Shown: piece by piece, positions 1 to 10,500 of the stretch | How the letters are laid out: the number at the start of each line of letters is the position of its first letter | How positions within the stretch are numbered: the first letter of the stretch is position 1 | Assembly (NCBI GenBank): GCA_045531795.1 | Contig: JAZSET010000073.1 | Span: 1 to 64,000, forward strand | DNA length: 64,000 nucleotides | Reading direction: 5' to 3' | Source: UBA4717 sp045531795 | GTDB lineage: Bacteria > Bacillota > Clostridia > Oscillospirales > CAG-272 | Translations under genes and position numbers: made by a program | The notes under the pieces: model-generated | Database searches by the model: none | Told to the model about the DNA's origin: nothing | What the model saw: only the letters and a program-made list of their open reading frames with translations

Positions 1-411
<411 letters not shown>

Positions 412-522
412 ACAATGTGAGTATACACTCACTTGAAGGTTCGTTCGTGTTCCTTCTTCCTTTATTCGATTTTCTATGAGCATTTTTGCAAAATATATGA
501 AGCACCGAAGGGTGAAATATAT

Positions 523-598
523 GCACCTTTAGCTCAGTTGGTAGAGCAACTGACTCTTAATCAGTGGGTCCCGGGTTCGAATCCCTGAAGGTGCACCA
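523..598 (+). tRNA. tRNA-Lys (anticodon CTT)
   Basis: A 76-nt cloverleaf with acceptor arms GCACCTT and AAGGTGC, D-arm AGCTCAGTTGGTAGAGC, anticodon loop CTCTTAA and T-loop GGGTTCGAATCCC. The CCA end is encoded. It sits 111 nt after 23S, as part of the rRNA operon spacer. Confidence 0.95.
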
Positions 599-623
599 AA
601 ATTGTATATTCCATGGTAAGAAC

Positions 624-700
624 AGTTGCGAGAGCAACAGCCGTCTTAATCATGTGGTAACGCGATGCATCGCGGGGGTCAAATCCCTGAAGGTGCACCA
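624..700 (+). pseudogene. decayed tRNA-Lys-like copy
   Basis: The last ~30 nt (GGGTC-AAATCCCTGAAGGTGCACCA region) repeat the T-arm, acceptor strand and CCA end of the adjacent tRNA-Lys. A CGTCTTAATCATG segment resembles its anticodon arm. The 5' acceptor strand and D-arm are not recognisable, so no functional cloverleaf forms. It looks like a decayed duplicate, or the remnant of a past insertion at the tRNA 3' end. Confidence 0.5.
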
Positions 701-705
701 AAGAA

Positions 706-823
<118 letters not shown>

Positions 824-845
824 AAAAGCAGGAAACCGAAAAGAA

Positions 846-963
<118 letters not shown>

Positions 964-1003
964 AGAATTTTCGGTTCCTGTATTTTAATTTAAAGCCATA
1001 TAT

Positions 1004-1037
1004 TCCTCCTTAGCTCAGTTGGTTAGTACGACTGTAA
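1004..1037 (+). pseudogene. truncated tRNA-Asn-like fragment
   Basis: The fragment starts exactly like the complete tRNA-Asn 100 nt downstream (TCCTCCTTAGCTCAGT, then GACTGT) but breaks off in the anticodon arm. It is followed by unrelated sequence carrying an inverted repeat. No 3' half is present. Confidence 0.6.
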
Positions 1038-1048
1038 GTAAAAACACC

Positions 1049-1096
1049 GGAAATTTAGTGGCTAACGGGGGAGTTAAAAGAATTAGCTAAATTTCC
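1049..1096 (+). repeat. inverted repeat after the tRNA-Asn fragment
   Basis: Perfect 10-nt arms GGAAATTTAG and CTAAATTTCC, with further partial pairing (CTAA/TTAG) inside, lie between the broken and the intact tRNA-Asn copies. It could be a processing hairpin or the scar of an insertion. There is no T-run, so it is not a classic terminator. Confidence 0.45.
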
Positions 1097-1103
1097 ACAA
1101 TAT

Positions 1104-1180
<77 letters not shown>

Positions 1181-1185
1181 GAAAA

Positions 1186-1219
1186 ACACCTGAAACCATG
1201 GGTTTCGGGTGTTTTTTTT
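1186..1219 (+). terminator. rRNA/tRNA operon terminator
   Basis: A 12-bp stem ACACCTGAAACC/GGTTTCGGGTGT with a 3-nt loop is followed at once by eight T residues. It ends the rRNA-tRNA transcript just before the mobile-element genes. Confidence 0.9.
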
Positions 1220-1301
1220 GCGTTTAGGCAGAAAAATCTTTATGGTGCTTTTGCTTACACTCGCTCCCACTCATACGACCGACTGTTAACCATAAAAATA
1301 T

Positions 1302-1367
1302 GTGCGATTGTTGTAGACTTTTATCACTTCAAATTCAAATTATCTCTCTGAAAAATGAAAATCGCAC
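1302..1367. repeat. inverted repeat upstream of parA
   Basis: Arms GTGCGATT and AATCGCAC are separated by about 50 nt and lie 35 nt before the parA start. The position fits an autoregulatory or parS-like site, but the sequence is not the canonical parS and no experiment is implied. Confidence 0.3.
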
Positions 1368-1401
1368 GAGTATACAAAAACAAAACATGGAGGAACACTT
1401 T

Positions 1402-2196
1402 ATGAGTGAATCAAAAATTATAGCTATTACAAATCAAAAAGGCGGAGTTGCAAAAAGCACCACAACTGTTAATCTCGGGGTAGGTCTTGTGAAGCTTGGA
1501 AAGAAGGTCCTTGTTATTGATGCCGATCCGCAAGGCAGTCTTACAGTAAGTTTGGGATATAAAAATCCTGACGAAATTGATAATACTCTTTCAAATTTAA
1601 TGCAAAACATTTTGGAAGAGACAGAATTCAATTGTAGCGATTATATTATCCACCACCCCGAAGGCATTGATTTAATACCGTCAAATATTGAGTTGTCCGG
1701 AATGGAAATCAGTCTTTTTAACGCAATAAACCGTGAGCAAATCTTAAGCAAATGCATCGCACCGCTTGGAGATCGTTATGATTACATCCTTATAGACTGT
1801 ATGCCGTCTTTGGGACTTATGACTATTAATGCTTTGTCAGCTGCCGATAGTGTGCTTATTCCCTGCCAACCAAATTTCCTTTCAACAAAAGGTTTGAATT
1901 TATTGCTTAAATCTATTTCAAAAGTGAAAAGGCAGATAAATCCTGATCTTGATATACTCGGAATTTTGCTTACTATGGTTGACGGTCGAACCAATAATGC
2001 TAAAATTATCAGTTCGTCGCTTCGTGAAACTGTTGGTGCTGACATTCGAGTATTTAATACCGAAATACCGCACTCTGTTAAAATTCCCGAAAGCAGTTTG
2101 ATTGGAAAAAGTATCTTATTCTATGATAAACGATGTAAAGCATCAGTAGCATATGAAGAACTTTCAAGGGAGGTAGCTTTAATTGAAGGACACTAA
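1402..2196 (+). CDS. parA: ParA-family partition ATPase
   Basis: Deviant Walker ATPase that, with ParB, segregates plasmid-like DNA on the nucleoid. The 264-residue protein has the signature P-loop KGGVAKST at residues 13-20 (signature Lys13), the DADPQG motif at 40-45 and Walker B YDYILIDCMPSLG near 126-138. The ATG at 1402 is chosen over upstream in-frame starts because GGAGG lies 8 nt before it and the ATPase fold begins directly after it. No N-terminal HTH extension is present, so it is the short (type Ib / Soj-like) form. It is the first gene of an operon with parB and overlaps it by 14 nt. Family assignment is firm. Confidence 0.93.
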   Translation: MSESKIIAITNQKGGVAKSTTTVNLGVGLVKLGKKVLVIDADPQGSLTVSLGYKNPDEIDNTLSNLMQNILEETEFNCSDYIIHHPEGIDLIPSNIELSGMEISLFNAINREQILSKCIAPLGDRYDYILIDCMPSLGLMTINALSAADSVLIPCQPNFLSTKGLNLLLKSISKVKRQINPDLDILGILLTMVDGRTNNAKIISSSLRETVGADIRVFNTEIPHSVKIPESSLIGKSILFYDKRCKASVAYEELSREVALIEGH

Positions 2197-3112
2197 GAAA
2201 ATAGATTTAGGTCTTACCGGATATAACGAATTATTTGGCGAAGATAAGTCTAAGGAGCAAAAGAAGCAAATAAAAATATCTGAAATTCCCTTGCATTTGA
2301 TTGATGATGCTCCAAATCATCCCTTTAAGGTGAAAATCGATGAAGATATGTATAAGCTTGTCGATAGCATTAAAGAAAATGGAATTATAGTCCCCGCTAT
2401 AGTCAGACATAAGGATAATGGCAGATATGAACTTGTTGCCGGTCACAGAAGAAAAAAAGCTTGTGAGCTTGCAGGTATTCCAACTTTAAAATCAGAGATT
2501 CGAAAACTTAGCTATGATGAAGCCGTTGTAATGATGGTAGAATCCAATTTTCAAAGAACAAAGCTTTTGCCAAGTGAGCTTGCTTATTCCTATCGTATGA
2601 GAATGGATGCCTTAAAGCGTCAAGGAAAACGAAGTGATTTAACTTCGTCTCCAGCGGAGACAAAGTTAAGAACAGATGAAAAGCTTGCTTTAATGTCAGG
2701 TAATAGCCGTGCACAGATTCAAAGATATATCAGATTAACCGAACTTATTAAAGAGCTTCTTGATATGGTTGATGAAGAAAAGATAGGCTTTCGCCCCGCT
2801 GTAGAACTGTCATATCTTTCGCAAGATGAGCAGAAGCTTCTTCTCGACACCATAAAAAGTGAGGACGCAACCCCTTCTCTCGCACAGGCACTTAAAATGA
2901 AGCAGTTTTCAAAGGACGGAAAACTTGATGCAGATAAAATCCTTGAAATAATGTGTGAGAGAAAACCTAATCAGGCAGAAAAGATTACATTTAAAGCCGA
3001 GTCTTTGAGAAAATATATTCCTAAAAGTATCATCTCTCCCAAAGAAACCGAGGAATATATAATCAAAGCATTGGCACATTACAGAGAGCATATGAGAGGA
3101 GAAAAACATTGA
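2183..3112 (+). CDS. parB: ParB/Spo0J-type partition protein
   Basis: The 309-residue partner of ParA, expected to bind a centromere-like parS site. It has the N-terminal ParB nuclease-like fold, with the arginine-rich box (GHRRKKACELAG) around residues 90-105. A central HTH region follows (NSRAQIQRYIRL near 175) and then a helical C-terminus. The start is TTG, supported by AAGGGAGG 9 nt upstream inside the end of parA, which implies translational coupling. The next gene also starts inside its stop codon. parS was not identified in the window. Confidence 0.9.
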   Translation: MKDTKKIDLGLTGYNELFGEDKSKEQKKQIKISEIPLHLIDDAPNHPFKVKIDEDMYKLVDSIKENGIIVPAIVRHKDNGRYELVAGHRRKKACELAGIPTLKSEIRKLSYDEAVVMMVESNFQRTKLLPSELAYSYRMRMDALKRQGKRSDLTSSPAETKLRTDEKLALMSGNSRAQIQRYIRLTELIKELLDMVDEEKIGFRPAVELSYLSQDEQKLLLDTIKSEDATPSLAQALKMKQFSKDGKLDADKILEIMCERKPNQAEKITFKAESLRKYIPKSIISPKETEEYIIKALAHYREHMRGEKH

Positions 3113-3501
3113 GAAAAATATATGCATATACAAAGGACAACCGTAGTCCTGTAGAAGAATTTATAAAAGCTACAAATGACAAGATTAAGGAAAAACTCAT
3201 ATTTCAGATGATCTACATAAAGAACGAAACAAACCCTTTTTGCGAACCTTACGTAAAGCACTTTTCAATGGAAAGGTACAGAAGGATGTATGAGCTTCGC
3301 CTAAAGGCAGCGGAAACTATGATTAGAATAGTTTTTTATGAGCATGATGGTGAAATTGTATTTCTGCACGCTTTTCATAAGAGAGATAAAAAGGATACGG
3401 ACAAAGGTCTTGAAAGCGCTTTGAAGATACTCGAAAGCATAGTTGATAAGGACGGCAAAATCCCAAAAGAAAATAAAAAGGAGTTGAAGCTGTATGATTA
3501 A
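3109..3501 (+). CDS. HigB/Gp49-like toxin-family protein
   Basis: This 130-residue basic protein resembles the phage-derived Gp49-like (DUF891) branch of RelE/ParE/HigB toxins. It has an N-terminal VEEFI segment, a central YRRMYELRLKAAETMIRIVF strand region and the AFHKRDKK motif near residue 88 typical of this fold. These proteins are usually ribosome-dependent mRNA interferases. The TTG start overlaps the parB stop by 4 nt (ATTGA) with an AGAGGAG site before it. The usual Xre-type antitoxin is not next to it; the following gene is an ATPase. It may have been recruited as a regulatory or addiction component of the partition operon. Confidence 0.7.
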   Translation: MRKIYAYTKDNRSPVEEFIKATNDKIKEKLIFQMIYIKNETNPFCEPYVKHFSMERYRRMYELRLKAAETMIRIVFYEHDGEIVFLHAFHKRDKKDTDKGLESALKILESIVDKDGKIPKENKKELKLYD

Positions 3502-4504
3502 TGCAGTATTGTGGCTCGGTAAGATAAAGTACGAAAGCGGTCTTGCCATGAACTTTGCAAAAAACAATATCCGCATAGTTGATGAAAACTTTGAAGATAT
3601 AGAGGATTTTATCGACAGGTTTGACTCGCTTGATACTAATGTTGATGTTCTCGTTATAGCCGATGCCGTTATTCTCAGTGCTGACAGAAAAAAGCTTTTT
3701 CAGCGAATCAGGCAGATAGAACCTAATATTCGCATCATTATCGTATTCCCCGGTTACAGAAACCAGTATATCGAAGAGCAGATATCCGAGTACCGCAATG
3801 TGTACGGAATATCCGATATCATATATGAAGGTCGCGGACTCGATGAGGATTACTTTTCGGATGTTATCAAAAAGGGATACATTTACGATTACGAAGTGAA
3901 TGTTTATGACGAAGAGGAAAAGAACGAAGCTCCTCAAATATCCGAGCCTAAATGTATCACTATCGGAGTTTTGGGATTTACTCATGGTTGCGGCGTTACA
4001 AGTACTGTCATAAATGTTGCGGAATCAATTGCAGGCACTCAAAATATACAGGTCCGAGCCATTGATTTTTCGGGTACGGGAAGTCTTCGATTTGCAAAGT
4101 CAAAAAAGGTTACATACATCGTCCATTCGGATATTGATGTGGCAAGAATAAAAAAGACAAGCGGCGCTATTGTATATGACTTCGGTACACCCTTCAACAT
4201 CTCATCAAAGGGTAAGCTTTTAAGTCACAATGACTCATTTGACGAGGAAAAGATTAAGCACTTCAAAGAGTGCGACCTAAAAGTTTGTATGTGCTTTTCC
4301 GACAGCTGGCACATAGGAAAACTGAAATATTTCTTAAACGATAAGCTTTGGAGCAGGGAAATTGATGATAGTTTCATAATATTACTTGATAAAGTCCCGA
4401 GAGATTCCGAAGTTCGTCGTTTGAGGATAAATATATACGGCAGAAACGATATGGCTTTTGCAGAGAAAATAGCAAGTCTTTTTGCCGAAAAGGACGGTGA
4501 ATAA
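3494..4504 (+). CDS. TadZ/CpaE-like ATPase with receiver-like N-terminus
   Basis: 336 residues in two parts. Residues ~1-130 look like a degenerate response-regulator receiver fold (alternating hydrophobic strands, VLVIADAV near 53). After an acidic linker there is a MinD/ParA-type domain with an atypical P-loop, GFTHGCGVTSTV, near residue 160; it lacks the normal Lys signature. This architecture matches TadZ/CpaE, which localise secretion or pilus machines at the pole or membrane. It overlaps the toxin-like gene by 8 nt and precedes the surface and type IV secretion genes, so a role in positioning the conjugation machine is plausible but inferred. Confidence 0.65.
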   Translation: MINAVLWLGKIKYESGLAMNFAKNNIRIVDENFEDIEDFIDRFDSLDTNVDVLVIADAVILSADRKKLFQRIRQIEPNIRIIIVFPGYRNQYIEEQISEYRNVYGISDIIYEGRGLDEDYFSDVIKKGYIYDYEVNVYDEEEKNEAPQISEPKCITIGVLGFTHGCGVTSTVINVAESIAGTQNIQVRAIDFSGTGSLRFAKSKKVTYIVHSDIDVARIKKTSGAIVYDFGTPFNISSKGKLLSHNDSFDEEKIKHFKECDLKVCMCFSDSWHIGKLKYFLNDKLWSREIDDSFIILLDKVPRDSEVRRLRINIYGRNDMAFAEKIASLFAEKDGE

Positions 4505-4564
4505 CAATGTTTCGTATTTAGAAGAAGACCACAAAAACAAAATACCGTAAAGGAGATTAAAGAA

Positions 4565-5476
4565 ATGAAAACAGCAAAAATTCTTTTAACGGCATTTCTT
4601 GCTATTCTCACTTTAACAGGAAGTGTGTTTGCAAGCGATGCTCCCGTGACGGATATTCCCGAACCGCAAGAAGTGGTGGCGAGTATTGTTGATAGCAAAA
4701 TGGTTATCGAAAAGATTTATGTTATGCCAAAAGGCAGTGATGAATCTGTTATCCCGAAGGACAACTTTATCGAGAATGAAATCATTTTTGTTTACGATGA
4801 AGTCAAGGTAACCGACAATTCCAAAGAAGAGTCCAAAGAGCATACCGAGAATGTCAGCTACAACACATCCACAAATGACGCAGAAACCGTTGTAGCATTA
4901 TTCGCCCCTTCCCTTGATGTTTCAACGGAAGACGGTTATACCGGCACTCTCACTTTTGACCATTCCACCCTCGAACTTGTGCCTGCCGGATATAGCAGCC
5001 GCAAGTTTACTGTCTCGGAAGAAAGAAATTATCCCAATCTTGCTTCTGCCGACACATCCCTTGTGCCTAAAACTATCGACAAAGACGGAGTAACATTAAC
5101 CCTTGCCAATATCGAATGGGTATCCTCTGTCGGTGAAACGGTTGACGGCACAGAAGTCCCTGTAAGATATACCGCAAATGCAGTGTACACGGGAACAGCA
5201 ACCAAAACCTATGTAAACGGATATACCGCAAGTGCCGATTACAAAGGCACGGTTACAAAGATTTTGGATGATACCGTTACATACACAGTAGTATTTAAGG
5301 AGGAAATGCCTATTATGATTACAGACGATAAGACAACAGATACCGATGTAACCAAAAAGGACAACAAGGTTGGTACTACGGGAATTGTTGTAGGTTCTAT
5401 TGCCGGTATTGCAGTTCTCAGTGCGGGCGGTTATACTCTTTACCGCTTTATTCGTAAGAAAAGGAAGGGATATTAA
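4565..5476 (+). CDS. secreted membrane-tailed protein of unknown function
   Basis: 303 residues with a clear signal peptide (MKTAKILLTAFLAILTLTGS, cleavage near VFA-SD) and an extracellular part rich in Thr, Val and Asp. It ends in a hydrophobic helix followed by RKKRK, so it should be anchored with its body outside the cell. GTTG just before the helix resembles a sortase-type layout but lacks a recognisable LPxTG. The stop codon abuts the sortase start codon, so the two are cotranscribed. I do not recognise the family. It is most likely a surface component of the conjugation locus. Confidence 0.6.
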   Translation: MKTAKILLTAFLAILTLTGSVFASDAPVTDIPEPQEVVASIVDSKMVIEKIYVMPKGSDESVIPKDNFIENEIIFVYDEVKVTDNSKEESKEHTENVSYNTSTNDAETVVALFAPSLDVSTEDGYTGTLTFDHSTLELVPAGYSSRKFTVSEERNYPNLASADTSLVPKTIDKDGVTLTLANIEWVSSVGETVDGTEVPVRYTANAVYTGTATKTYVNGYTASADYKGTVTKILDDTVTYTVVFKEEMPIMITDDKTTDTDVTKKDNKVGTTGIVVGSIAGIAVLSAGGYTLYRFIRKKRKGY

Positions 5477-6328
5477 ATGAAAAAATTGACACTTCTTTTA
5501 TCCCTCGGTCTTGTACTCGCCCTTTCCATATCGGCATCTGCCGCAGATTATGTGGCTTACTCACCAAACAGCACCATTTTCGGTACTCCCACATCGGTAA
5601 ATGTTGTGACAGTCGGAAACAACGTGAACAAGGAAGCACTTGACATCAGTAAAAACAGTGCCCTTATTCCGCCTGCTTTCGGAAGTGCCACAAGCAATCT
5701 TCGTGATAGCGGAACACCGCTTACTCCCAACCTTGCAACTGTGTATAAGGATAATCCTCAAGCCCCTAACGTTGTAGGCGGTGCTACCGAACAACCCACA
5801 GTAACAGTTACAAGCAATGTTCCGAGTTCGAGCATTACAGGTGGAAGCGGTATTACAGTCATTCCCGGAAACATCAATACGGATATTTACGAGGATTACT
5901 ACACCGGACATACTTTTACCGAAGTGACGGAGGATATGTACTACAGCGGCGGATATATCGCAAAGCTTAGTATTCCCGACATCAATCTTTCGGTCAAGGT
6001 ATATGAAGGCACTACAAGCTCCGCACTTTCCAAAGGTGCAGGTCATTTTAAAGAAACGTCTATCTGGGACGGCAATGTTTGTATTGCCGGACACAACAGA
6101 GGTGTAAATAACCATTTTGGAAAGATACATGAGCTTGATCTCGGTGCAACTATCAAGCTTACCACCAAAAACGGTACTCGAAAGTACGAGGTATTTAGTA
6201 TCGAAAAGATCTCGGTAGATGATACAACCGACCTTCAAAACACAAGTGATAATATCATCACCCTTATTACTTGTGTCGAAAATCAATCTGACTACTACCG
6301 TTGGTGCGTTAAAGCACAAGAAGTCTAA
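5477..6328 (+). CDS. sortase family transpeptidase
   Basis: 283 residues: signal peptide, a ~125-residue low-complexity stalk, then a sortase domain from ~residue 150 to the end. The catalytic triad is visible: His206 (AGHNRG), Cys266 (TLITC) and Arg275 (YYRWC). The compact form with GHNRG and TLITC is closest to class D/E-like sortases. Sortases join surface proteins to peptidoglycan or to each other through a Thr carbonyl. Its likely client is the giant Cna-B protein two genes downstream, which ends in MPKTGY. The domain call is firm, the subclass is not. Confidence 0.88.
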   Translation: MKKLTLLLSLGLVLALSISASAADYVAYSPNSTIFGTPTSVNVVTVGNNVNKEALDISKNSALIPPAFGSATSNLRDSGTPLTPNLATVYKDNPQAPNVVGGATEQPTVTVTSNVPSSSITGGSGITVIPGNINTDIYEDYYTGHTFTEVTEDMYYSGGYIAKLSIPDINLSVKVYEGTTSSALSKGAGHFKETSIWDGNVCIAGHNRGVNNHFGKIHELDLGATIKLTTKNGTRKYEVFSIEKISVDDTTDLQNTSDNIITLITCVENQSDYYRWCVKAQEV

Positions 6329-6378
6329 TATTTTTAAGTAGGCAAAGCTCAAAAATCACTATACGAGGAGGAATTTAT

Positions 6379-7491
6379 ATGAGGAGTAAAATGTATTTCC
6401 TTATTGGACTTCTCTGCGGTGCATTATTTTTCGGTGGAACAGCAGTTATGGCAAATTCCGGTGTTCTTGCACAAATTACATCGCAAATCTTTTTCCTTAA
6501 CGGAGAAAAGACCGAGCTTTTCGCCTATAATATCGGCGGCAATAACTACATCAAACTTCGTGATGCAGCGGCAATCTTCGGTGCGGATATCAGTTATGAA
6601 GCTGAAACAAACAGTGTACACATATCAACTGACGGAAGCGAGATACCCGAAGATGATACCGTAAAAGAAGAAGTTCCTGAGAAAAACTCGGAAGGTCAGC
6701 AAATAATCATTTCGGGGGATGCTTTTTCAAAAGAAAACTTTTCTGAAAATGCAAACGAAAGTATCTTTGATGCCGTCTACACAAATGATGCCTACAACGC
6801 TATGAGACAGACTGTTACAGATACGAAAGCCATAATCATGGGCAATAACGAAAACGGCTTTAATCCTGCATATACATATGCTCATTTTGTTGATAAGGAC
6901 ACTACCTTTGAATCTATGGGACAAACCGATACTGCAATGCAGTCGGTAGCAGCGGGACTTTCGGGATATTACATATATTCTTTCAGTGCCGAACCTAATG
7001 TGAAAAACTTATATGAGTATCCCGGATACCGCATACTCACTGTACGCATAAATCCCAAGTTCCAAAAGGCAAATGATGCAACAGATGAATTTGTAGATAC
7101 CCTTTCTTCTTTATCCGAGCGAGAAAAGGTAAAACGCATCGCAGACTATATTGCCGACCGCATAATTTACAAGGACGAAAATGTTGCGGGAATAAATGAG
7201 GTATTTACTTCTGATGCTCCCGTCAATGGAATTTGCGGCACATATGCAAATGCATTTATCTACTTGTGTCAGAGAGCAGATATACCCTGTGTTTCGATTA
7301 AAGACGCAACTCACGCATGGAATGAGGTATATATTGAAAACAAATGGCACACAGTGGATATAAGCTACTATGATGTCGCACGTACCGATGAATCCTTATT
7401 CTCGGTGAATTATCCGAGAACAGATCCCAATAAACACAAAACGGAATTTGCCAAAGAGCTGCTTGTACCGAATAGTACACTGACAGACTAA
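6379..7491 (+). CDS. secreted transglutaminase-like protein with copper-amine-oxidase-type stalk domain
   Basis: 370 residues with a signal peptide. Residues ~30-75 (FLNGEKTELFAYNIGGNNYIKLRDAA, region only) match the copper amine oxidase N-terminal-like stalk found on secreted clostridial proteins. A linker leads to a transglutaminase core with Cys286 (GICGTYANAF), His312 (THAWNE) and Asp327 (VDISYYD) in correct order. Such domains act as peptidases or cross-linkers outside the cell. It lies between the sortase and the Cna-B giant, so cross-linking or processing of that adhesin, or cell-wall work during conjugation, is a reasonable inference. Confidence 0.82.
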   Translation: MRSKMYFLIGLLCGALFFGGTAVMANSGVLAQITSQIFFLNGEKTELFAYNIGGNNYIKLRDAAAIFGADISYEAETNSVHISTDGSEIPEDDTVKEEVPEKNSEGQQIIISGDAFSKENFSENANESIFDAVYTNDAYNAMRQTVTDTKAIIMGNNENGFNPAYTYAHFVDKDTTFESMGQTDTAMQSVAAGLSGYYIYSFSAEPNVKNLYEYPGYRILTVRINPKFQKANDATDEFVDTLSSLSEREKVKRIADYIADRIIYKDENVAGINEVFTSDAPVNGICGTYANAFIYLCQRADIPCVSIKDATHAWNEVYIENKWHTVDISYYDVARTDESLFSVNYPRTDPNKHKTEFAKELLVPNSTLTD

Positions 7492-7508
7492 TTCCATATG
7501 AAACTTTA

Positions 7509-7536
7509 AGCAGACTGAAAAAACGGTCTGCTTTTT
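7509..7536 (+). terminator. terminator between the transglutaminase-like and Cna-B genes
   Basis: A 7-bp stem AGCAGAC/GTCTGCT followed by TTTT. It ends 25 nt before the adhesin start, so it may attenuate rather than fully stop transcription into the adhesin gene. Confidence 0.7.
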
Positions 7537-7561
7537 GTATTTTAAGAAGGAGGACACTAAG

Positions 7562-10500
7562 ATGTCGAAAACTAAACAAACGAGCAAGAAGTTACTGTGC
7601 CTGTTGCTCGCACTTATGACACTTCTTTCGGTGATTCCCATTACACCGGTAAGTGCAGAAACACTTTCAGACGGAAAATCCAAAACAGTAACTATCAAGC
7701 TCAACGAAACACATTATATCCTTGAAACCGTAGGCGGCACAAAACTTCAAGGACAGTCTTGGACTTATACAAGTGATACGGGAATACAAGGTCCTGCTTA
7801 CTGTATAAATTGGGGACTCGATAAGCCGTCTGACACAAAACAGATACCCATTACGGGCAGATATACCGCAACACCTCAAACGATAGGTGCTTTTGCCAAT
7901 GGTTATCCCCAGCGTTCGCTTGAAGATTTCATAAAAATCAATAAGGGTGATCATCCCCTTGTTGCAAATCTTACTCGCGAAGAGTATGTTGCAGCAACTC
8001 AGGCAGCGGTGTGGACAACGCTCGGTCAGCTTCGCATTGAAGGCACTCAGTGGTCAAGCGGCAGAGATACACTGCTCATTCCCGATGAGAGCGATCCCTC
8101 GGCACTTCGTGCTTATGAAGCACTTAAAATCATTCTTTACAATGCATCGTTCTGGACAAAGCCGTTAAATGCAGGTATGCACATTCGTCTTGGCAGAACG
8201 CAAGCCGGTAATGTGCTTAATATCGAAGATGCAAACGGGCTTATCGGTGCAGAACAGAACGGTATGTACGGCATCGAAAAAGAAACAATAGACGGCGTAG
8301 AGTATTATACCCGTACCTTTGTTGCTTCGAGTGCTACATCCACATACAAAAGCAACTACTCCATAAATTTAAGGCTCGATAATTCCCCTGAAGGAACAAT
8401 CGTTACAAACCTTAACAACGAAAAGCTTACCTCTTGGCAGGCTTCGGGACAAACATATTGGGTAGTTCCTACTCCTCTTCACGAAGTTACAACCATGAAC
8501 GAAAATGGCTCGGAATATGCAGGCGATTTCAAAGTATGTATCCCTGTCAGAAACACTCCCGAAAGCGGAAATATCACTTTCGTTGCTTCTGCTACCATTT
8601 CTCAGTTCAATATCTACTTTGCCAACAATACAACCGATACAGAGCAAAGTTTCATTATTGCCGATCCTATGTACGCACCTATGTCCTGCACAGGTCAGAT
8701 GAAGTGGGAAAAGGTTACCTCCCCTTATGGCAGACTTGTTGTAAACAAGGTTGACGGAATGGGAAATCCCTTGCAGGGTGCGATATTCTCCCTTGTAGGC
8801 TCGAACGGCAAAACCTATGACGGTACAAGCGATATTTCCGGTCAAATCGTATGGGAATATCTTGATCCTGCTATTACCTATACACTAAAGGAAACACAGG
8901 CTCCCGCAGGATATATCAAAGCGGAAGATGTAACCGTCAATGTCCTTGCAGGCACAACTACCACTATCAGCGTTAAAAACAGCAGTGAAAGAATGCTTAA
9001 AATAAGAAAAGTAGACGCACAGAACGGCAATCCGCTTCTCGGTGCCTCCTTCAGACTTGAACAGATAGACGGAAGTTATGTTACCGATGTTACCACAGGG
9101 CATAGCGGATATGTCGAATTCTTCGGCAACGAGCTTCCTTATGGCACATATAAGGTGTACGAGAAAACTGCTCCCGACGGATACGAAAAATCCACAGAGG
9201 TACGCACTTTCTCTTGGAACGGACAAAGCGATATTACTCTTACCTTTGAAAATGTAAGAACTCCGTCTTTTGTCATCATAAAGAAGGATAAGGACACAAA
9301 CATTCCTCTTGAGGATGTGGATTTTGAAGTATACAAGGACGGCTCTCTTGTTACTACCGTTACAACAAACTCCGCAGGCTATGCTCATGTAACAGGTTTA
9401 ACAGAAGGATATTACGAAGTAAAGGAAAAAACTGCACCTAAAGGATATATACTTGATACACAAAAGCACGGTATGTATATAAACCCATATAACCCCGCAG
9501 TTGAAAACGATCCCATACTTGTCCTTACAAACAGTAAAAAGCCTGCCCTCACTATCGAAAAACTCGATACAAAGACCTTAAAGCCTATTGCAAATGTACG
9601 CTTTGAGGTATATAAGGATACTGTTCTTTTGGGCAGCTATACAACAGGCAGTGACGGACTTGTGGAACTTTGTGACCTTGAAACAGGTACATATACAGTC
9701 AAGGAAACAAGAACTCCTTCGGGATATGTACTTCAGAATATTCCTCAGTCTGTGGAGCTTGAAGCAGGTAAAAGTGCTACACTCACTTTCTTCAACCCCA
9801 CAAAGCCCGGTGTCAGCATTAAAAAGATAGATGCGGACACAGGCAAGGCACTTTCGGATGCGGTATTCAAAATTGAGGGTGTTGATGTTTCCTACCTTAA
9901 CGAATTTACTACCGATTCTGACGGTGAGATTATCCTCCCTAAACTTGAAGTCGGTGTATATACGGTAAATGAAATTTCTTCCCCTAAAGGCTATGTTAAG
10001 AATACCGAAGTACGCACCTTTGAAGCGGCTGAAGACGGAAATGTACAGCTTGTTTTCAAAAACCACAAAAAGCCCTCGCTTAAGGTTACAAAGATAGATG
10101 CTGTAACGGGTGAAGCACTTGAGGGAGCAAGCTTTAGAATTTCCAAAGTCGGTGACAGTACAAGGTACTACGATAAGATAACCGATAAGAACGGTTTGAT
10201 AGAACTTACCGATCTTGATGTCGGTATCTATTCGGTACAGGAAATTTCTGCTCCTGATGGATATCTATTGAACGATACTCTTTACCACGCAGAACTCTTT
10301 GCAGGTAAAGAAAGTACCCTTATTGTAGAAAACAAGGCAAAGCCCAGCCTTACAATAAAGAAGTACGACAGTCTTACAGGCTCGCTTCTTTCGGGTACTA
10401 CCTTTGAAGTTTACAGAGATACAACCCTTATCGGCACATATACTACCGATTACACAGGAGAAATTCATCTGTATGACCTTAAAACAGGTACATATACCGT

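Noticed and set aside
1300..1401. N-terminal extension of ParA
   Set aside because: It covers the inverted repeat and ribosome site; ParA homology and GGAGG support the ATG at 1402.
3323..3985. 220-codon minus-strand frame opposite the toxin-like and TadZ-like genes
   Set aside because: No ribosome site or domain; the + strand genes are coupled and have clear motifs.
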